DNA of 56,023 nucleotides from Rhizobium sp. Root1203 (GCF_001424945.1 NZ_LMCW01000023.1:284892-340914); one strand, 5' to 3'; shown: positions 16,304 to 24,924, counted from the first letter of the stretch. Program-made: numbers and translations. The notes: a model not told the origin generated them from the sequence alone.

Positions 16304-17527
16304 ATGGCATCTAAAAAAGACGTGAAGAAAGTCGTGCTCGCCTATTCCGGCGGCCTCGATACCTCGATCATCCTGAAGTGGCTGCAGACCGAACTCGGCG
16401 CCGAAGTCGTGACGTTCACGGCCGATCTGGGGCAGGGCGAAGAGCTGGAGCCGGCGCGCAAGAAGGCCGAGATGCTCGGCATCAAGGAAATCTACGTCGA
16501 GGACGTGCGCGAAGAGTTCGTGAAGGACTTCGTCTTCCCGATGTTCCGCGCCAATGCCGTCTATGAGGGCGTCTACCTCCTTGGCACTTCGATCGCCCGA
16601 CCGCTGATCTCCAAGCACCTCATCGATATCGCCAGGAAGACCGGCGCCGACGCGATCGCTCACGGCGCGACCGGCAAGGGCAACGACCAGGTTCGCTTCG
16701 AGCTGTCAGCTTACGCGCTCAACCCCGACATCAAGATCATCGCGCCGTGGCGCGACTGGGCTTTCAAGAGCCGCACCGATCTGCTCGCGTTTGCCGAGCA
16801 GCACCAGATCCCTGTCGCCAAGGACAAAAAGGGCGAAGCGCCGTTCTCCGTCGACGCCAACCTGCTGCACTCCTCGTCCGAGGGCAAGGTTCTGGAAGAT
16901 CCAGCGCAGGAAGCACCCGAGTACGTGCATATGCGCACGATCTCCCCGGAAGCTGCTCCCGACAAGGCGACCGTGATCAAGGTCGGCTTCGAGAAAGGCG
17001 ACGCGGTTTCGGTCAATGGCGTTCGGATGAGCCCGGCGACGCTGCTGGCCACGCTCAACAACTACGGCCGCGACAACGGCATCGGCCGCCTTGACCTCGT
17101 CGAAAACCGCTATGTCGGCATGAAGTCGCGCGGCGTCTACGAAACGCCAGGCGGCACGATCCTTCTGACGGCGCACCGCGCGATCGAGTCGATCACGCTC
17201 GACCGCGGTGCCGCGCACCTGAAGGATGAGATCATGCCGCGCTACGCCGAGCTGATCTATTACGGCTTCTGGTTCTCGCCGGAGCGCGAGATGCTGCAGG
17301 CGCTGATCGACAAGAGCCAGGAGCATGTCGAGGGCGAAGTGACGCTGAAGCTCTACAAGGGCAATGTCATGGTCACCGGCCGGGAAAGCGAAAAGTCGCT
17401 CTACTCCGACAAGCTGGTCACGTTCGAGGACGACCAGGGCGCCTACGACCAGAAGGACGCTGCGGGCTTCATCAAGCTCAATGCGCTACGCCTGCGTACG
17501 CTGGCCAAGCGCAATCTGACGAAGTGA
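16304..17527 (+). CDS. argG: Argininosuccinate synthase
   Basis: The 407-residue enzyme condenses citrulline and aspartate with ATP to argininosuccinate in arginine synthesis. The ATP-binding P-loop-like Y-S-G-G-L-D-T-S occupies residues 14-21, followed by the family motifs A-H-G-A-T-G-K-G-N-D-Q-V-R-F and S-R-G-V-Y-E-T-P-G-G-T. Length and all hallmark motifs are normal for the bacterial type. The ATG at 16304 (M-A-S-K-K-D-V-K-K) has GGAC upstream but no strong Shine-Dalgarno. Other arginine genes are not adjacent, as usual in rhizobia. A hairpin covers its stop codon and a separate intrinsic terminator follows. Confidence 0.96.
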   Translation: MASKKDVKKVVLAYSGGLDTSIILKWLQTELGAEVVTFTADLGQGEELEPARKKAEMLGIKEIYVEDVREEFVKDFVFPMFRANAVYEGVYLLGTSIARPLISKHLIDIARKTGADAIAHGATGKGNDQVRFELSAYALNPDIKIIAPWRDWAFKSRTDLLAFAEQHQIPVAKDKKGEAPFSVDANLLHSSSEGKVLEDPAQEAPEYVHMRTISPEAAPDKATVIKVGFEKGDAVSVNGVRMSPATLLATLNNYGRDNGIGRLDLVENRYVGMKSRGVYETPGGTILLTAHRAIESITLDRGAAHLKDEIMPRYAELIYYGFWFSPEREMLQALIDKSQEHVEGEVTLKLYKGNVMVTGRESEKSLYSDKLVTFEDDQGAYDQKDAAGFIKLNALRLRTLAKRNLTK

Positions 17528-17543
17528 GCCGCATGCTCACTTC
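17521..17543 (+). promoter_or_regulatory. Perfect stem-loop enclosing the argG stop codon
   Basis: Nine-base arms GAAGTGAGC (17521-17529) and GCTCACTTC (17535-17543) are perfectly complementary, with a CGCAT loop. The argG TGA (17525-17527) lies in the left arm. There is no T-run. A true terminator lies 30 bases further on. It may protect the mRNA 3' end or affect termination of translation. Confidence 0.5.
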
Positions 17544-17572
17544 GTAAGTGCTGGGACGCTTCAAGCTATCAA

Positions 17573-17596
17573 GGCCCGCCGTCGTGCGGGCCTTTT
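17573..17596 (+). terminator. Rho-independent terminator of argG
   Basis: Seven-base GC arms GGCCCGC (17573-17579) and GCGGGCC (17586-17592) with a CGTCGT loop are followed by TTTT. It begins 46 bases after the argG stop codon. Confidence 0.82.
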
Positions 17597-17650
17597 CGTC
17601 GACGGCTGTCGAATAGGGCAATTCAAAAATCTGATGAGTCGTGCTTGCGC

Positions 17651-17679
17651 CTTGACGGGAATGCGGGAACGCATAGTCT
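17651..17679 (+). promoter_or_regulatory. Candidate promoter of the second LysE-family gene
   Basis: A perfect rhizobial -35 CTTGAC (17651-17656) is followed 17 bases later by TAGTCT (17674-17679). CATAGT at 15 bases is the alternative -10. It lies 28 bases before the ATG at 17707. The -35 is good, the -10 weak. Confidence 0.35.
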
Positions 17680-17706
17680 GCAACCGTCGCCTCCGGAGTT
17701 TTATCG

Positions 17707-18348
17707 ATGACGCAATCTTTGCTGGCGGGTGCCTTCCTGGCCGCTCTTCTCTACGTGCTCATTCCCGGCCCCGCTTTTCTTGCGCTGCTTGGCATCGGTG
17801 CCGGACAGGGCCGGCGCGCGGGCGCGCAGTTTGTCTGCGGGCACCTGGTCGGGGACGTGCTCTGGGCTTCGCTGGCGCTGGTTGCCATCATCGGAGCAAA
17901 GACGATCGGCACCTTCGTGTTCGATGCGCTCGGGCTCCTCTGCGGCTTCTATCTGGCCTGGATCGGCTGGAATGCCTTTCGTGCAAAGCCGAAGGGCGAC
18001 GGGCAGGCGCTGATGACGGTCGAGCGGCCGTTTCGCCGCGGCCTGATTTTCGGGGTTACCAATCCGAAAGGCTATCCCGTGGCGCTCGCGACGTTCACTG
18101 CGTTGGTGGCGGGCTCAGCGAGCGCGCTGCAGTTCCAGGCGTTGCCAGTCCTGCTTGCGGTCTCTTTCCTTGGCTTCATCGTCGCCGACATGATCCTGAT
18201 CACCGTCGTAGGCACAGGCGCCGTCCGACGATTCTATCGTGCGCACGAGCGGCTGATCGTGCGCTGCTCCGGCGTACTGTTCATGGGATTTGCGGCGCAG
18301 GCGCTTTTTCACGCAACTCCCGGCCTGCTTGGTTGGCGCAAAGCCTGA
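17707..18348 (+). CDS. LysE family amino-acid exporter
   Basis: The 213-residue inner-membrane protein has about six helices and the signature L-I-P-G-P-A-F-L near residue 19. It also has V-T-N-P-K-G-Y-P near residue 117, the same position as N-P-K in other LysE/RhtB exporters. It probably exports an amino acid or related metabolite; no regulator (usually LysR-type) is adjacent, so there is no clue to the substrate. GGAG at 17695-17698 precedes the ATG. The gene lies between the argG terminator and a convergent hypothetical gene that ends two bases away. Confidence 0.87.
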   Translation: MTQSLLAGAFLAALLYVLIPGPAFLALLGIGAGQGRRAGAQFVCGHLVGDVLWASLALVAIIGAKTIGTFVFDALGLLCGFYLAWIGWNAFRAKPKGDGQALMTVERPFRRGLIFGVTNPKGYPVALATFTALVAGSASALQFQALPVLLAVSFLGFIVADMILITVVGTGAVRRFYRAHERLIVRCSGVLFMGFAAQALFHATPGLLGWRKA

Positions 18349-18350
18349 GA

Positions 18351-18782
18351 TCAGACGTCGAGGAAACTGACCACCGATTTCAGCGTCTCAACCGTCTCGG
18401 GATCTCCGATCGACATGGCGACCTGCAGCTGATCCTTGTAGTAATCGCGGAAGTTGAAGCTTGTGCCATCGGTGACGCCGGAGAGGTCGAGGATATCGCC
18501 GGCTGGATCGATCGTGCGCATCGGCAACGGCTCCGAGATCGCCGCGAAGGTGTCCTGGTCGATCGCACCGGTGTCATAGCTCTGCCGCGCATAGTTGCGC
18601 AGTTCGCTTGGGCTGATAGCCGAGAAATCCGGCTCCTCGGTGCTGATGGCATTGACCTGAAACGCCGTCAACACGCGCTTGGCGGGCTCGAAATGATCTT
18701 CTAATTTATTACAGGACTTCTGATTATTGGAATTATTTCTGAAAAGAAAATTTGGCGAAGACCGCATAGAAATGATTTCCAT
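18351..18782 (-). CDS. Hypothetical protein with rhizobial-type C-terminal domain; start uncertain
   Basis: I do not recognise a named family. The C-terminal 100 residues have normal high-GC coding character and ordered motifs: S-E-L-R-N-Y-A-R-Q-S-Y-D-T-G-A-I-D-Q-D-T-F, D-L-S-G-V-T-D-G-T and F-N-F-R-D-Y-Y-K-D-Q-L. The first 27 residues are coded by AT-rich DNA and are rich in Asn and Ser, unlike the rest. The real start may instead be the GTG or TTG at R-V-L-T-A-F (around 18665-18670), although neither has a clear Shine-Dalgarno. No signal peptide or membrane segment is visible. A CtrA-type site lies about 65 bases upstream of the ATG at 18782. Confidence 0.6.
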   Translation of the reverse strand: MEIISMRSSPNFLFRNNSNNQKSCNKLEDHFEPAKRVLTAFQVNAISTEEPDFSAISPSELRNYARQSYDTGAIDQDTFAAISEPLPMRTIDPAGDILDLSGVTDGTSFNFRDYYKDQLQVAMSIGDPETVETLKSVVSFLDV

Positions 18783-18846
18783 AGCGCATGTCCACTTGTG
18801 AAAATGATGCGTAAAAATACCCTGCGTTGCGAAGTTCCGTCAATCG

Positions 18847-18861
18847 TTAACGAATAGTTAA
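18847..18861. promoter_or_regulatory. CtrA-type binding site (TTAA-N7-TTAA)
   Basis: TTAA (18847-18850), seven bases, then TTAA (18858-18861) is a perfect match to the core CtrA consensus of alphaproteobacteria. It is also palindromic (TTAAC/GTTAA). It lies between the divergent hypothetical gene (start 18782) and the M3 peptidase gene (start 19006), in an AT-rich stretch. Confidence 0.55.
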
Positions 18862-19005
18862 TTCATATGCATCATTTGTTGGGGTGCATTTTCTGTAGTC
18901 CGCGTCACTCGCAGTTTCCGTCAAAGTGACGGAGGCCCGGAATACCAATCGCGCCAAAGCATCCCTATATTGCCAATACAGTCGCCTGCCACAAAGGATG
19001 TCAGC

Positions 19006-21090
19006 ATGCCTTCCACACAAGATTTCAACCCGGAACTCGTCAACTGGAATGGCCTGCATGGCCTGCCGCGCTTCGAGGCGCTTCATGATGGCGATTTTGC
19101 CGCCGCCTTCGATGCCGCCCTTTCCACGCACGAACGGGAGATAGACGAGATTGCAGGAAATGCTGCCGGCCCGACGTTCGAGAACACTGTCGTTGCCCTC
19201 GAAACCGCGGGTGACGCGCTTTCGCGGGTATCGGCGCTGTTCTGGAACAGGGCGGGGGCGCATACCAACGACGCGATACAGGCGCTCGAGCGCGACATCT
19301 CGCCGAAACTGTCGCGGCATTATTCCAAGATCGGCATGAACGCGGCGCTGTTTGCGCGCATCGACGCACTTTGGGAACAGCGGGACAGTCTTGGCTTGAC
19401 GCTGGAGCAGACCCGGGTGCTCGAGCGCCACTGGAAAGGCTTCGTCAAGTCGGGCGCGAAACTTCCGAAAGACGAGCAGGAAAAGCTTGCCGCCGTCAAC
19501 GAAAAGCTTGCCGGACTTGGCACACAATTCGGCCAGAACGTGCTTGCCGACGAAAAGGGCTGGGCGCTCGTGCTTGCGCAGTCCGATCTGGCCGGCGTGC
19601 CCGACTTTCTCAAGGATGCGATGGCGGCGGCTGCGCACGAGCGGGGCGAGGACGGCAAGTTCGCGGTGACGCTGTCGCGCTCGATCATCGAGCCTTTCCT
19701 CACGTTCTCCGATCGCCGCGATCTGCGTGAGCAGTCTTTCAAGGCCTGGGTCGCGCGTGGCGCAAACGACGGCGCAACGGACAATCGCGGCGTTATCCGG
19801 GAAACGCTTGCGTTGCGTAGCGAGATCGCAACGCTTCTGGGGTATGGCAACTTCGCCGAACTTAAGCTCGACAACACGATGGCGAAAACGCCTGAGGCTG
19901 TGAACCACTTGCTGAGGCAGGTCTGGGCAAAGGCTGTCGAGCGCGCCAAGGAAGAAGAAGCCGACATCGCAAAGCTGATCGCGGAGGAGGGCAAGAACCA
20001 CGACGTCATGCCCTGGGACTGGCGGCACTATGCGGAAAAGATCCGGGCTCAGAAGTTCAATTTCTCCGAAGCCGAGCTCAAACCCTATCTGCAGCTCGAA
20101 AAGATCATCGACGCCTGCTTCGACGTCGCCGGCCGGCTTTTCGGTATTCGCGCGGTCGAGAAGAAGGGCGTTGCGGCTTATCATCCGGACGTGCGGGTAT
20201 TCGAGATCCGCGACCGCAGCGGCAAGCTCGTCGCTCTGTTCCTGGGTGATTATTTTGCCCGCGGCTCGAAGCGCTCGGGAGCGTGGATGAGTTCGTTGCA
20301 ATCGCAGCACAAACTGCCTCTGAAGAACGGCCGCACCGGCGAGCTGCCGATCATCTACAACGTCTGCAACTTTGCAAAGCCCGCGGAGGGCAAGCCCGCG
20401 CTGCTGTCACTCGATGACGCCCGCACGCTGTTCCACGAATTTGGCCACGCCCTGCACGGCATGCTGTCCGATGTGACCTATCCCTCCGTCTCCGGCACAG
20501 GCGTCTCGCGCGATTTCGTCGAATTGCCCTCGCAGCTCTACGAACACTGGCTGACCGTTCCAGCGATCCTCAAGCAATATGCCGTGCATTTTGAAAGCGG
20601 CGAGCCGATGCCGCAGGCGTTGCTCGACAAGGTTCTGGCCGCGCGGACCTTCAATTCCGGTTTCAATACGGTCGAGTTCACCTCTTCGGCACTCGTCGAT
20701 ATGGCCTTCCACACAAGCAAGGCGGTCGACGATCCGATGGCGGTTCAGGCAAAAGTGCTGTCCGATCTCGGCATGCCAAAGTCCATCGCCATGCGCCACG
20801 CTTCGCCCCACTTCCAGCATATCTTCTCCGGCGGCTATTCGGCCGGGTACTACTCGTACATGTGGTCCGAGGTGCTCGATGCGGATGCATTTGCAGCCTT
20901 CGAGGAAACCGGCGATGCCTTCAATGGCGACATGGCGCAAAGGCTGAAGGACAACATCTATTCCGTCGGCGGCTCGATCGATCCGGAAGATGCCTACAAG
21001 GCTTTCCGCGGCAAGCTGCCGAGCCCGGATGCGATGCTCGTCAAGAAGGGACTTGCGACTTTCGAGGAGCTCTCCGGCAGCGACGCCTGA
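19006..21090 (+). CDS. M3 family metallopeptidase, peptidyl-dipeptidase Dcp / oligopeptidase A type
   Basis: The 694-residue enzyme has the zinc motif H-E-F-G-H-A-L-H (HExxH) near residue 477, preceded by L-F, with a downstream Glu in the S-R-D-F-V-E-L-P-S-Q segment as third ligand. The tyrosine-rich H-I-F-S-G-G-Y-S-A-G-Y-Y-S-Y loop that contacts substrate is also present. Dcp and oligopeptidase A are soluble and degrade short peptides, including cleaved signal peptides; no signal sequence is present here. The ATG at 19006 was chosen because AAAGGATG lies about ten bases upstream, whereas the frame further up has only a TTG. It is a single gene downstream of a CtrA-type site. Confidence 0.9.
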   Translation: MPSTQDFNPELVNWNGLHGLPRFEALHDGDFAAAFDAALSTHEREIDEIAGNAAGPTFENTVVALETAGDALSRVSALFWNRAGAHTNDAIQALERDISPKLSRHYSKIGMNAALFARIDALWEQRDSLGLTLEQTRVLERHWKGFVKSGAKLPKDEQEKLAAVNEKLAGLGTQFGQNVLADEKGWALVLAQSDLAGVPDFLKDAMAAAAHERGEDGKFAVTLSRSIIEPFLTFSDRRDLREQSFKAWVARGANDGATDNRGVIRETLALRSEIATLLGYGNFAELKLDNTMAKTPEAVNHLLRQVWAKAVERAKEEEADIAKLIAEEGKNHDVMPWDWRHYAEKIRAQKFNFSEAELKPYLQLEKIIDACFDVAGRLFGIRAVEKKGVAAYHPDVRVFEIRDRSGKLVALFLGDYFARGSKRSGAWMSSLQSQHKLPLKNGRTGELPIIYNVCNFAKPAEGKPALLSLDDARTLFHEFGHALHGMLSDVTYPSVSGTGVSRDFVELPSQLYEHWLTVPAILKQYAVHFESGEPMPQALLDKVLAARTFNSGFNTVEFTSSALVDMAFHTSKAVDDPMAVQAKVLSDLGMPKSIAMRHASPHFQHIFSGGYSAGYYSYMWSEVLDADAFAAFEETGDAFNGDMAQRLKDNIYSVGGSIDPEDAYKAFRGKLPSPDAMLVKKGLATFEELSGSDA

Positions 21091-21234
21091 GGTTTCTCCG
21101 AGGGCTGGCGTAACAAAACTGTCTTTGAAGTTTTGGAAAACCGTCATGCCAGCTTCAAGACGATGACATGAGGGGCGCCATAGGCTTGCCGCAGGAGATT
21201 CGCTCCCGCTCTCGCAAGTCGGATACGCCTTGGC

Positions 21235-22812
21235 ATGAAACTGACAGAAACGACCCGCCGACGCTTTCTCTCCGCCATGGGAGCCGTCGGCGGATTTGCG
21301 GTGGCAGGGCTCGCGACGCCCTACTATGCCCGCGGCTCCTCCAGCCGCCCGTTCTTCACCTCCGGCGTCCAGTCCGGCGATGTGGATTCCAGCTCGGGCG
21401 TGATCTGGGCGCGGGTGGACAGGCCCTCGCGGCTGCACGTCGAGTATTCGACGACGGACAAATTTTCCAATGCGGTGCACATCGCGCCGATCGACGTCAC
21501 CCCCGAAACCGATCTTGCCGGCAAGCTCTTGTTGCAAGGGCTGCCGGCCGACCAGGACATTTTCTATCGCTTCCGGGCGGCGGACCTGCAGGATGTGAAC
21601 AGCCTTTCGGAGCCCATCTTCGGTCAGTTCCGCACCGCACCCCTGCAAAAGCGCAGTGTCCGCTTCGCATGGTCCGGCGATACGGCGGGACAGGGCTGGG
21701 GGATCGACGACGAGGGCATGCGGACCTATTCAACGATCGCCTATCACCGGCCGGACTTCATGATCCATTCCGGCGACACCGTCTACGCCGACAATCCGAT
21801 GCCGGACGAGATCGGGCTGCGGGACGGCGGCGTGTGGAAGAACAGGATTGTCACGGATGCGAAGCGCGAGATCGCCCAGACGCTCGATCAATTCCGCGGG
21901 CAGTGGGCCTACAATCTGCTCGATGAGCATGTGAAGGAACTGAACGCGGTCTGCCCCGTCTTTTACTAGTGGGACGACCACGAGGTGCTGAACAACTGGT
22001 CGCCCTCGACGGATCTCCGCGACGACGGTCGCTATTCGGAAAAGTCGGTCCCGGTTCTCGCGGGGCGCTCCAGCCGGGCATTTCACGAAATGACGCCGAT
22101 CCGATATGTGGCGGAAGAGCCCGGGCGCTTCTACCGCAAGATTTCCTACGGGCCGCTGCTCGATGTGTTCGTCGTCGATCTGCGCTCGTATCGCGGACCG
22201 AACAGCCACGGGCTCGACGCGGAGCTGACGACCGGTTCGCGCCTCCTTGGCGCGCGGCAGATTGCCTGGCTCAAGCGTGAACTGGCCCGCTCAGTGGCGA
22301 CCTGGAAGGCGATCGCCTGCGACCTGCCAATCGGGCTGGTCATCTGGGACGATTACGGGAAGCGGCAGGGGGCGGAGTCCTTTTCGAACGGCGACGGCGG
22401 TGCGCCGCTCGGACGCGAGCTGGAATTTGCCGATCTGCTGCGCTTCATCAGGGATGCCGGCATAACCAACATGATCTGGCTCACCGCCGACGTGCATTAT
22501 ACGGCAGCGCACTACTACGATCCAGGCAAGGCGAAGTTCCGCGACTTCCTGCCTTTCTGGGAGTTTGTCGCTGGACCGCTGCACTCAGGGACTTACGGGC
22601 CACAGCAACTCGACATGACCTTCGGGCCGGACGTGAAGTTCATCAAGGCGGCACCCGGCGGGGCGGAACAGAATCTTCCGCCAACGGCCGGGATGCAGTT
22701 TTTCGGGCTGGTCGATATTGACGGACAGACCGAGCAGCTGACGGTTCGGCTGATGGACAGGAACGACAACGAGCTTTGGCGCACTGTTCTCGACCCAGAT
22801 CTGTCGAGTTAA
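21235..22812 (+). pseudogene. phoD: Alkaline phosphatase D (PhoD)-like gene interrupted by an in-frame amber codon
   Basis: Both halves lie in one frame. Codons 1-244 give a Tat signal (T-R-R-R-F-L), the Fn3-like PhoD N-domain (G-V-Q-S-G-D-V, W-A-R-V-D-R-P) and the first metal motifs (W-S-G-D-T, H-S-G-D-T-V-Y-A-D). Then TAG at 21967-21969 follows F-Y and is followed immediately by W-D-D-H-E-V-L-N-N-W, a core PhoD motif. The second half (about 280 codons) continues without further damage to A-D-V-H-Y-T-A-A-H-Y-Y-D and the end. CAG to TAG (Gln to stop) is the simplest cause. Each half lacks metal ligands supplied by the other. The gene is either a very recent pseudogene, an amber readthrough product or a sequencing error. 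Confidence 0.85.
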
Positions 22813-22936
22813 CGCCATGCATATCTCTCATTCCAGGCTCCCCCCTTTCGCAAAGGTGAAAAACACTGTATGAGCCCGCCAAACGAAATTGGCGCCTTCT
22901 CCCAGCGCGGCGCCCCAGCCTCAGAGATCTAAACAT

Positions 22937-24754
22937 ATGGCACTTCGCAACATCGCGATTATCGCGCACGTTGACCATGGCAAAACGACCCTGGTTGACG
23001 AGCTTCTGAAACAGTCCGGCTCGTTCCGCGAAAACCAGCGCGTTGCAGAACGCGTCATGGATAGCAACGACCTGGAAAAAGAGCGCGGCATCACGATCCT
23101 TGCCAAGGCGACCTCGGTCGAGTGGAAGGGCGTACGCATCAACATCGTCGACACCCCCGGCCACGCCGACTTCGGTGGTGAAGTCGAGCGTATCCTGTCG
23201 ATGGTGGACGGCGCGATCGTTCTGGTCGACTCCTCCGAAGGCCCGATGCCGCAGACGAAGTTCGTCGTCTCCAAAGCGCTGAAGGTCGGTCTTCGCCCGA
23301 TCGTCGCGATCAACAAGATCGACCGCCCGGACGGCCGCCACGAAGAAGTCATCAACGAAGTCTTCGACCTTTTCGCAAGCCTCGATGCGACTGACGAACA
23401 GCTCGATTTCCCGATCCTTTACGGTTCGGGCCGCGATGGCTGGATGAACGTTGCGCCCGAGGGCCCGAAGGACAAGGGCCTCGCACCGCTTCTCGACCTC
23501 GTGCTCGAGCATGTTCCGGAGCCGACGGTTGCAGAGGGCCCGTTCACGATGATCGGCACGATCCTGGAAGCCAACCCCTTCCTCGGCCGTATCATCACCG
23601 GCCGCATCAATTCCGGCTCGATCAAGCCGAACCAGGCCGTCAAGGTTATCGGCCAGGACGGCAAGCTGATCGAAAACGGCCGTATCTCGAAAATCCTCGC
23701 TTTCCGCGGTATCGAGCGCACGTCGATCGATGAAGCGCATGCAGGCGACATCGTTGCAATCGCCGGCCTTTCCAAGGGCACGGTTGCCGACACGTTCTGC
23801 GATCCGTCCATTACCGAGCCTCTGACCGCGCAGCCGATCGATCCGCCCACCGTCACCATGTCTTTCATCGTCAACGACAGCCCGCTGGCTGGCACCGAAG
23901 GTGACAAGGTGACCTCGCGCGTTATTCGCGACCGTCTCTACAAGGAAGCCGAAGGCAACGTCGCTCTGAAGATCGAAGAAGCAGAAGGCAAGGACTCCTT
24001 CTACGTTTCCGGTCGCGGCGAATTGCAGCTCGCCGTTCTGATCGAAACCATGCGCCGCGAAGGCTTCGAACTTGCCGTATCGCGTCCGCGCGTGGTGATG
24101 CACAAGGACGAGAACGACCAGCTGATGGAGCCGATCGAAGAAGTCGTCATCGACGTCGATGAAGAGCATTCCGGTGTCGTCGTGCAGAAGATGTCCGAAC
24201 GCAAGGCTGAAATGGCCGAGCTGCGTCCTTCGGGCGGCAATCGTCTTCGTCTGGTGTTCAATGCACCGACGCGCGGCCTGATCGGCTACCAGTCGGAGCT
24301 TCTGACCGATACGCGCGGCACGGCCGTGATGAACCGTCTGTTCAAGGAATACCAGCCTTTCAAGGGTGAAATCGGCGGTCGTACCAATGGCGTTCTGCTG
24401 GCGAACGCGCCCGGCGAAGCCGTCGCCTATGCCATGTTCAACCTGGAAGATCGTGGTCCGATGATGATTGATCCGGGCGAAAAGGTCTACGCCGGCATGA
24501 TCATCGGTATTCATACCCGCGACAACGATCTTGAAGTCAACGTTCTCAAGGGCAAGCAGCTCACCAACATCCGTGCCGCCGGCAAGGACGAAGCCGTCAA
24601 GCTGACGCCGCCTATCCGCATGACGCTCGACCGCGCTCTCTCGTGGATCCAGGACGACGAACTGATGGAAGTGACGCCGAAGTCCATCCGTCTGCGCAAG
24701 ATGTATCTCGATGCGAACGACCGCAAGCGCTTCAGCAAGGCGAAGATGGCCTAA
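22937..24754 (+). CDS. typA: Ribosome-associated GTPase TypA/BipA
   Basis: The 605-residue translational GTPase has G1 A-H-V-D-H-G-K-T-T, G2 R-G-I-T-I, G3 D-T-P-G-H-A-D and G4 N-K-I-D-R. A beta-barrel domain 2, the EF-G-like domain around Y-V-S-G-R-G-E-L-Q-L-A and the BipA C-terminal domain follow. BipA binds 70S ribosomes, aids 50S assembly and is needed under cold and other stresses. The ATG at 22937 gives M-A-L-R-N-I-A-I; only weak purine sequence precedes it. A six-base inverted repeat CGCCAA/TTGGCG (22877-22894) lies in the leader. A strong terminator follows. Confidence 0.96.
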   Translation: MALRNIAIIAHVDHGKTTLVDELLKQSGSFRENQRVAERVMDSNDLEKERGITILAKATSVEWKGVRINIVDTPGHADFGGEVERILSMVDGAIVLVDSSEGPMPQTKFVVSKALKVGLRPIVAINKIDRPDGRHEEVINEVFDLFASLDATDEQLDFPILYGSGRDGWMNVAPEGPKDKGLAPLLDLVLEHVPEPTVAEGPFTMIGTILEANPFLGRIITGRINSGSIKPNQAVKVIGQDGKLIENGRISKILAFRGIERTSIDEAHAGDIVAIAGLSKGTVADTFCDPSITEPLTAQPIDPPTVTMSFIVNDSPLAGTEGDKVTSRVIRDRLYKEAEGNVALKIEEAEGKDSFYVSGRGELQLAVLIETMRREGFELAVSRPRVVMHKDENDQLMEPIEEVVIDVDEEHSGVVVQKMSERKAEMAELRPSGGNRLRLVFNAPTRGLIGYQSELLTDTRGTAVMNRLFKEYQPFKGEIGGRTNGVLLANAPGEAVAYAMFNLEDRGPMMIDPGEKVYAGMIIGIHTRDNDLEVNVLKGKQLTNIRAAGKDEAVKLTPPIRMTLDRALSWIQDDELMEVTPKSIRLRKMYLDANDRKRFSKAKMA

Positions 24755-24778
24755 GCTACCTCGTTCTAAAGCCTTCAA

Positions 24779-24804
24779 CCCCGGCCATCGTGCCGGGGTT
24801 TTTT
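24779..24804 (+). terminator. Rho-independent terminator of typA
   Basis: Seven-base arms CCCCGGC (24779-24785) and GCCGGGG (24792-24798) with a CATCGT loop are followed by six T. It starts 25 bases after the typA stop codon. Confidence 0.92.
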
Positions 24805-24841
24805 ATTTGTGCGCTTCGCCGAATCCTGCTTGTCGCAATAG

Positions 24842-24857
24842 TTAAAAAAGCGTTAAC
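24842..24857 (+). promoter_or_regulatory. Full CtrA-type binding site (TTAA-N7-TTAAC)
   Basis: TTAA (24842-24845), seven bases, then TTAAC (24853-24857) matches the complete CtrA consensus. It lies 97 bases before the acetyltransferase ATG and after the typA terminator, so it can only serve the downstream gene. A reverse TTAACCAT half-site lies 60 bases downstream. Confidence 0.65.
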
Positions 24858-24916
24858 TTTCGGCTGTAGTCCACATGTTAAGTCTGTGGGCAATTGGCCG
24901 GAATGCGCTGGCGCAT

Positions 24917-24924
24917 ATGGTTAA
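24917..24924 (-). promoter_or_regulatory. CtrA half-site TTAACCAT (minus strand)
   Basis: ATGGTTAA on the plus strand is the complement of the second known CtrA recognition form, TTAACCAT. It lies 30 bases before the acetyltransferase start codon, close to where the transcription start would fall, which suggests repression or cooperative binding with the upstream full site. Confidence 0.5.

Noticed and set aside
15219..16325. 368-codon plus-strand frame opposite the SDR gene
   Set aside because: It is antisense to a complete SDR with cofactor and catalytic motifs and runs into argG; no family resemblance.
21119..21170. Possible Pho box upstream of the PhoD-like gene
   Set aside because: Fragments such as CTGTCTT and CCGTCAT occur but not as the required direct repeat with 11-base periodicity; no reliable match.
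22643..24778. 711-codon open frame antisense to typA
   Set aside because: It mirrors typA and a phosphatase end, arises from the high-GC codon pattern of the real gene, has His/Asp/Arg-rich low-complexity translation and no ribosome binding site.
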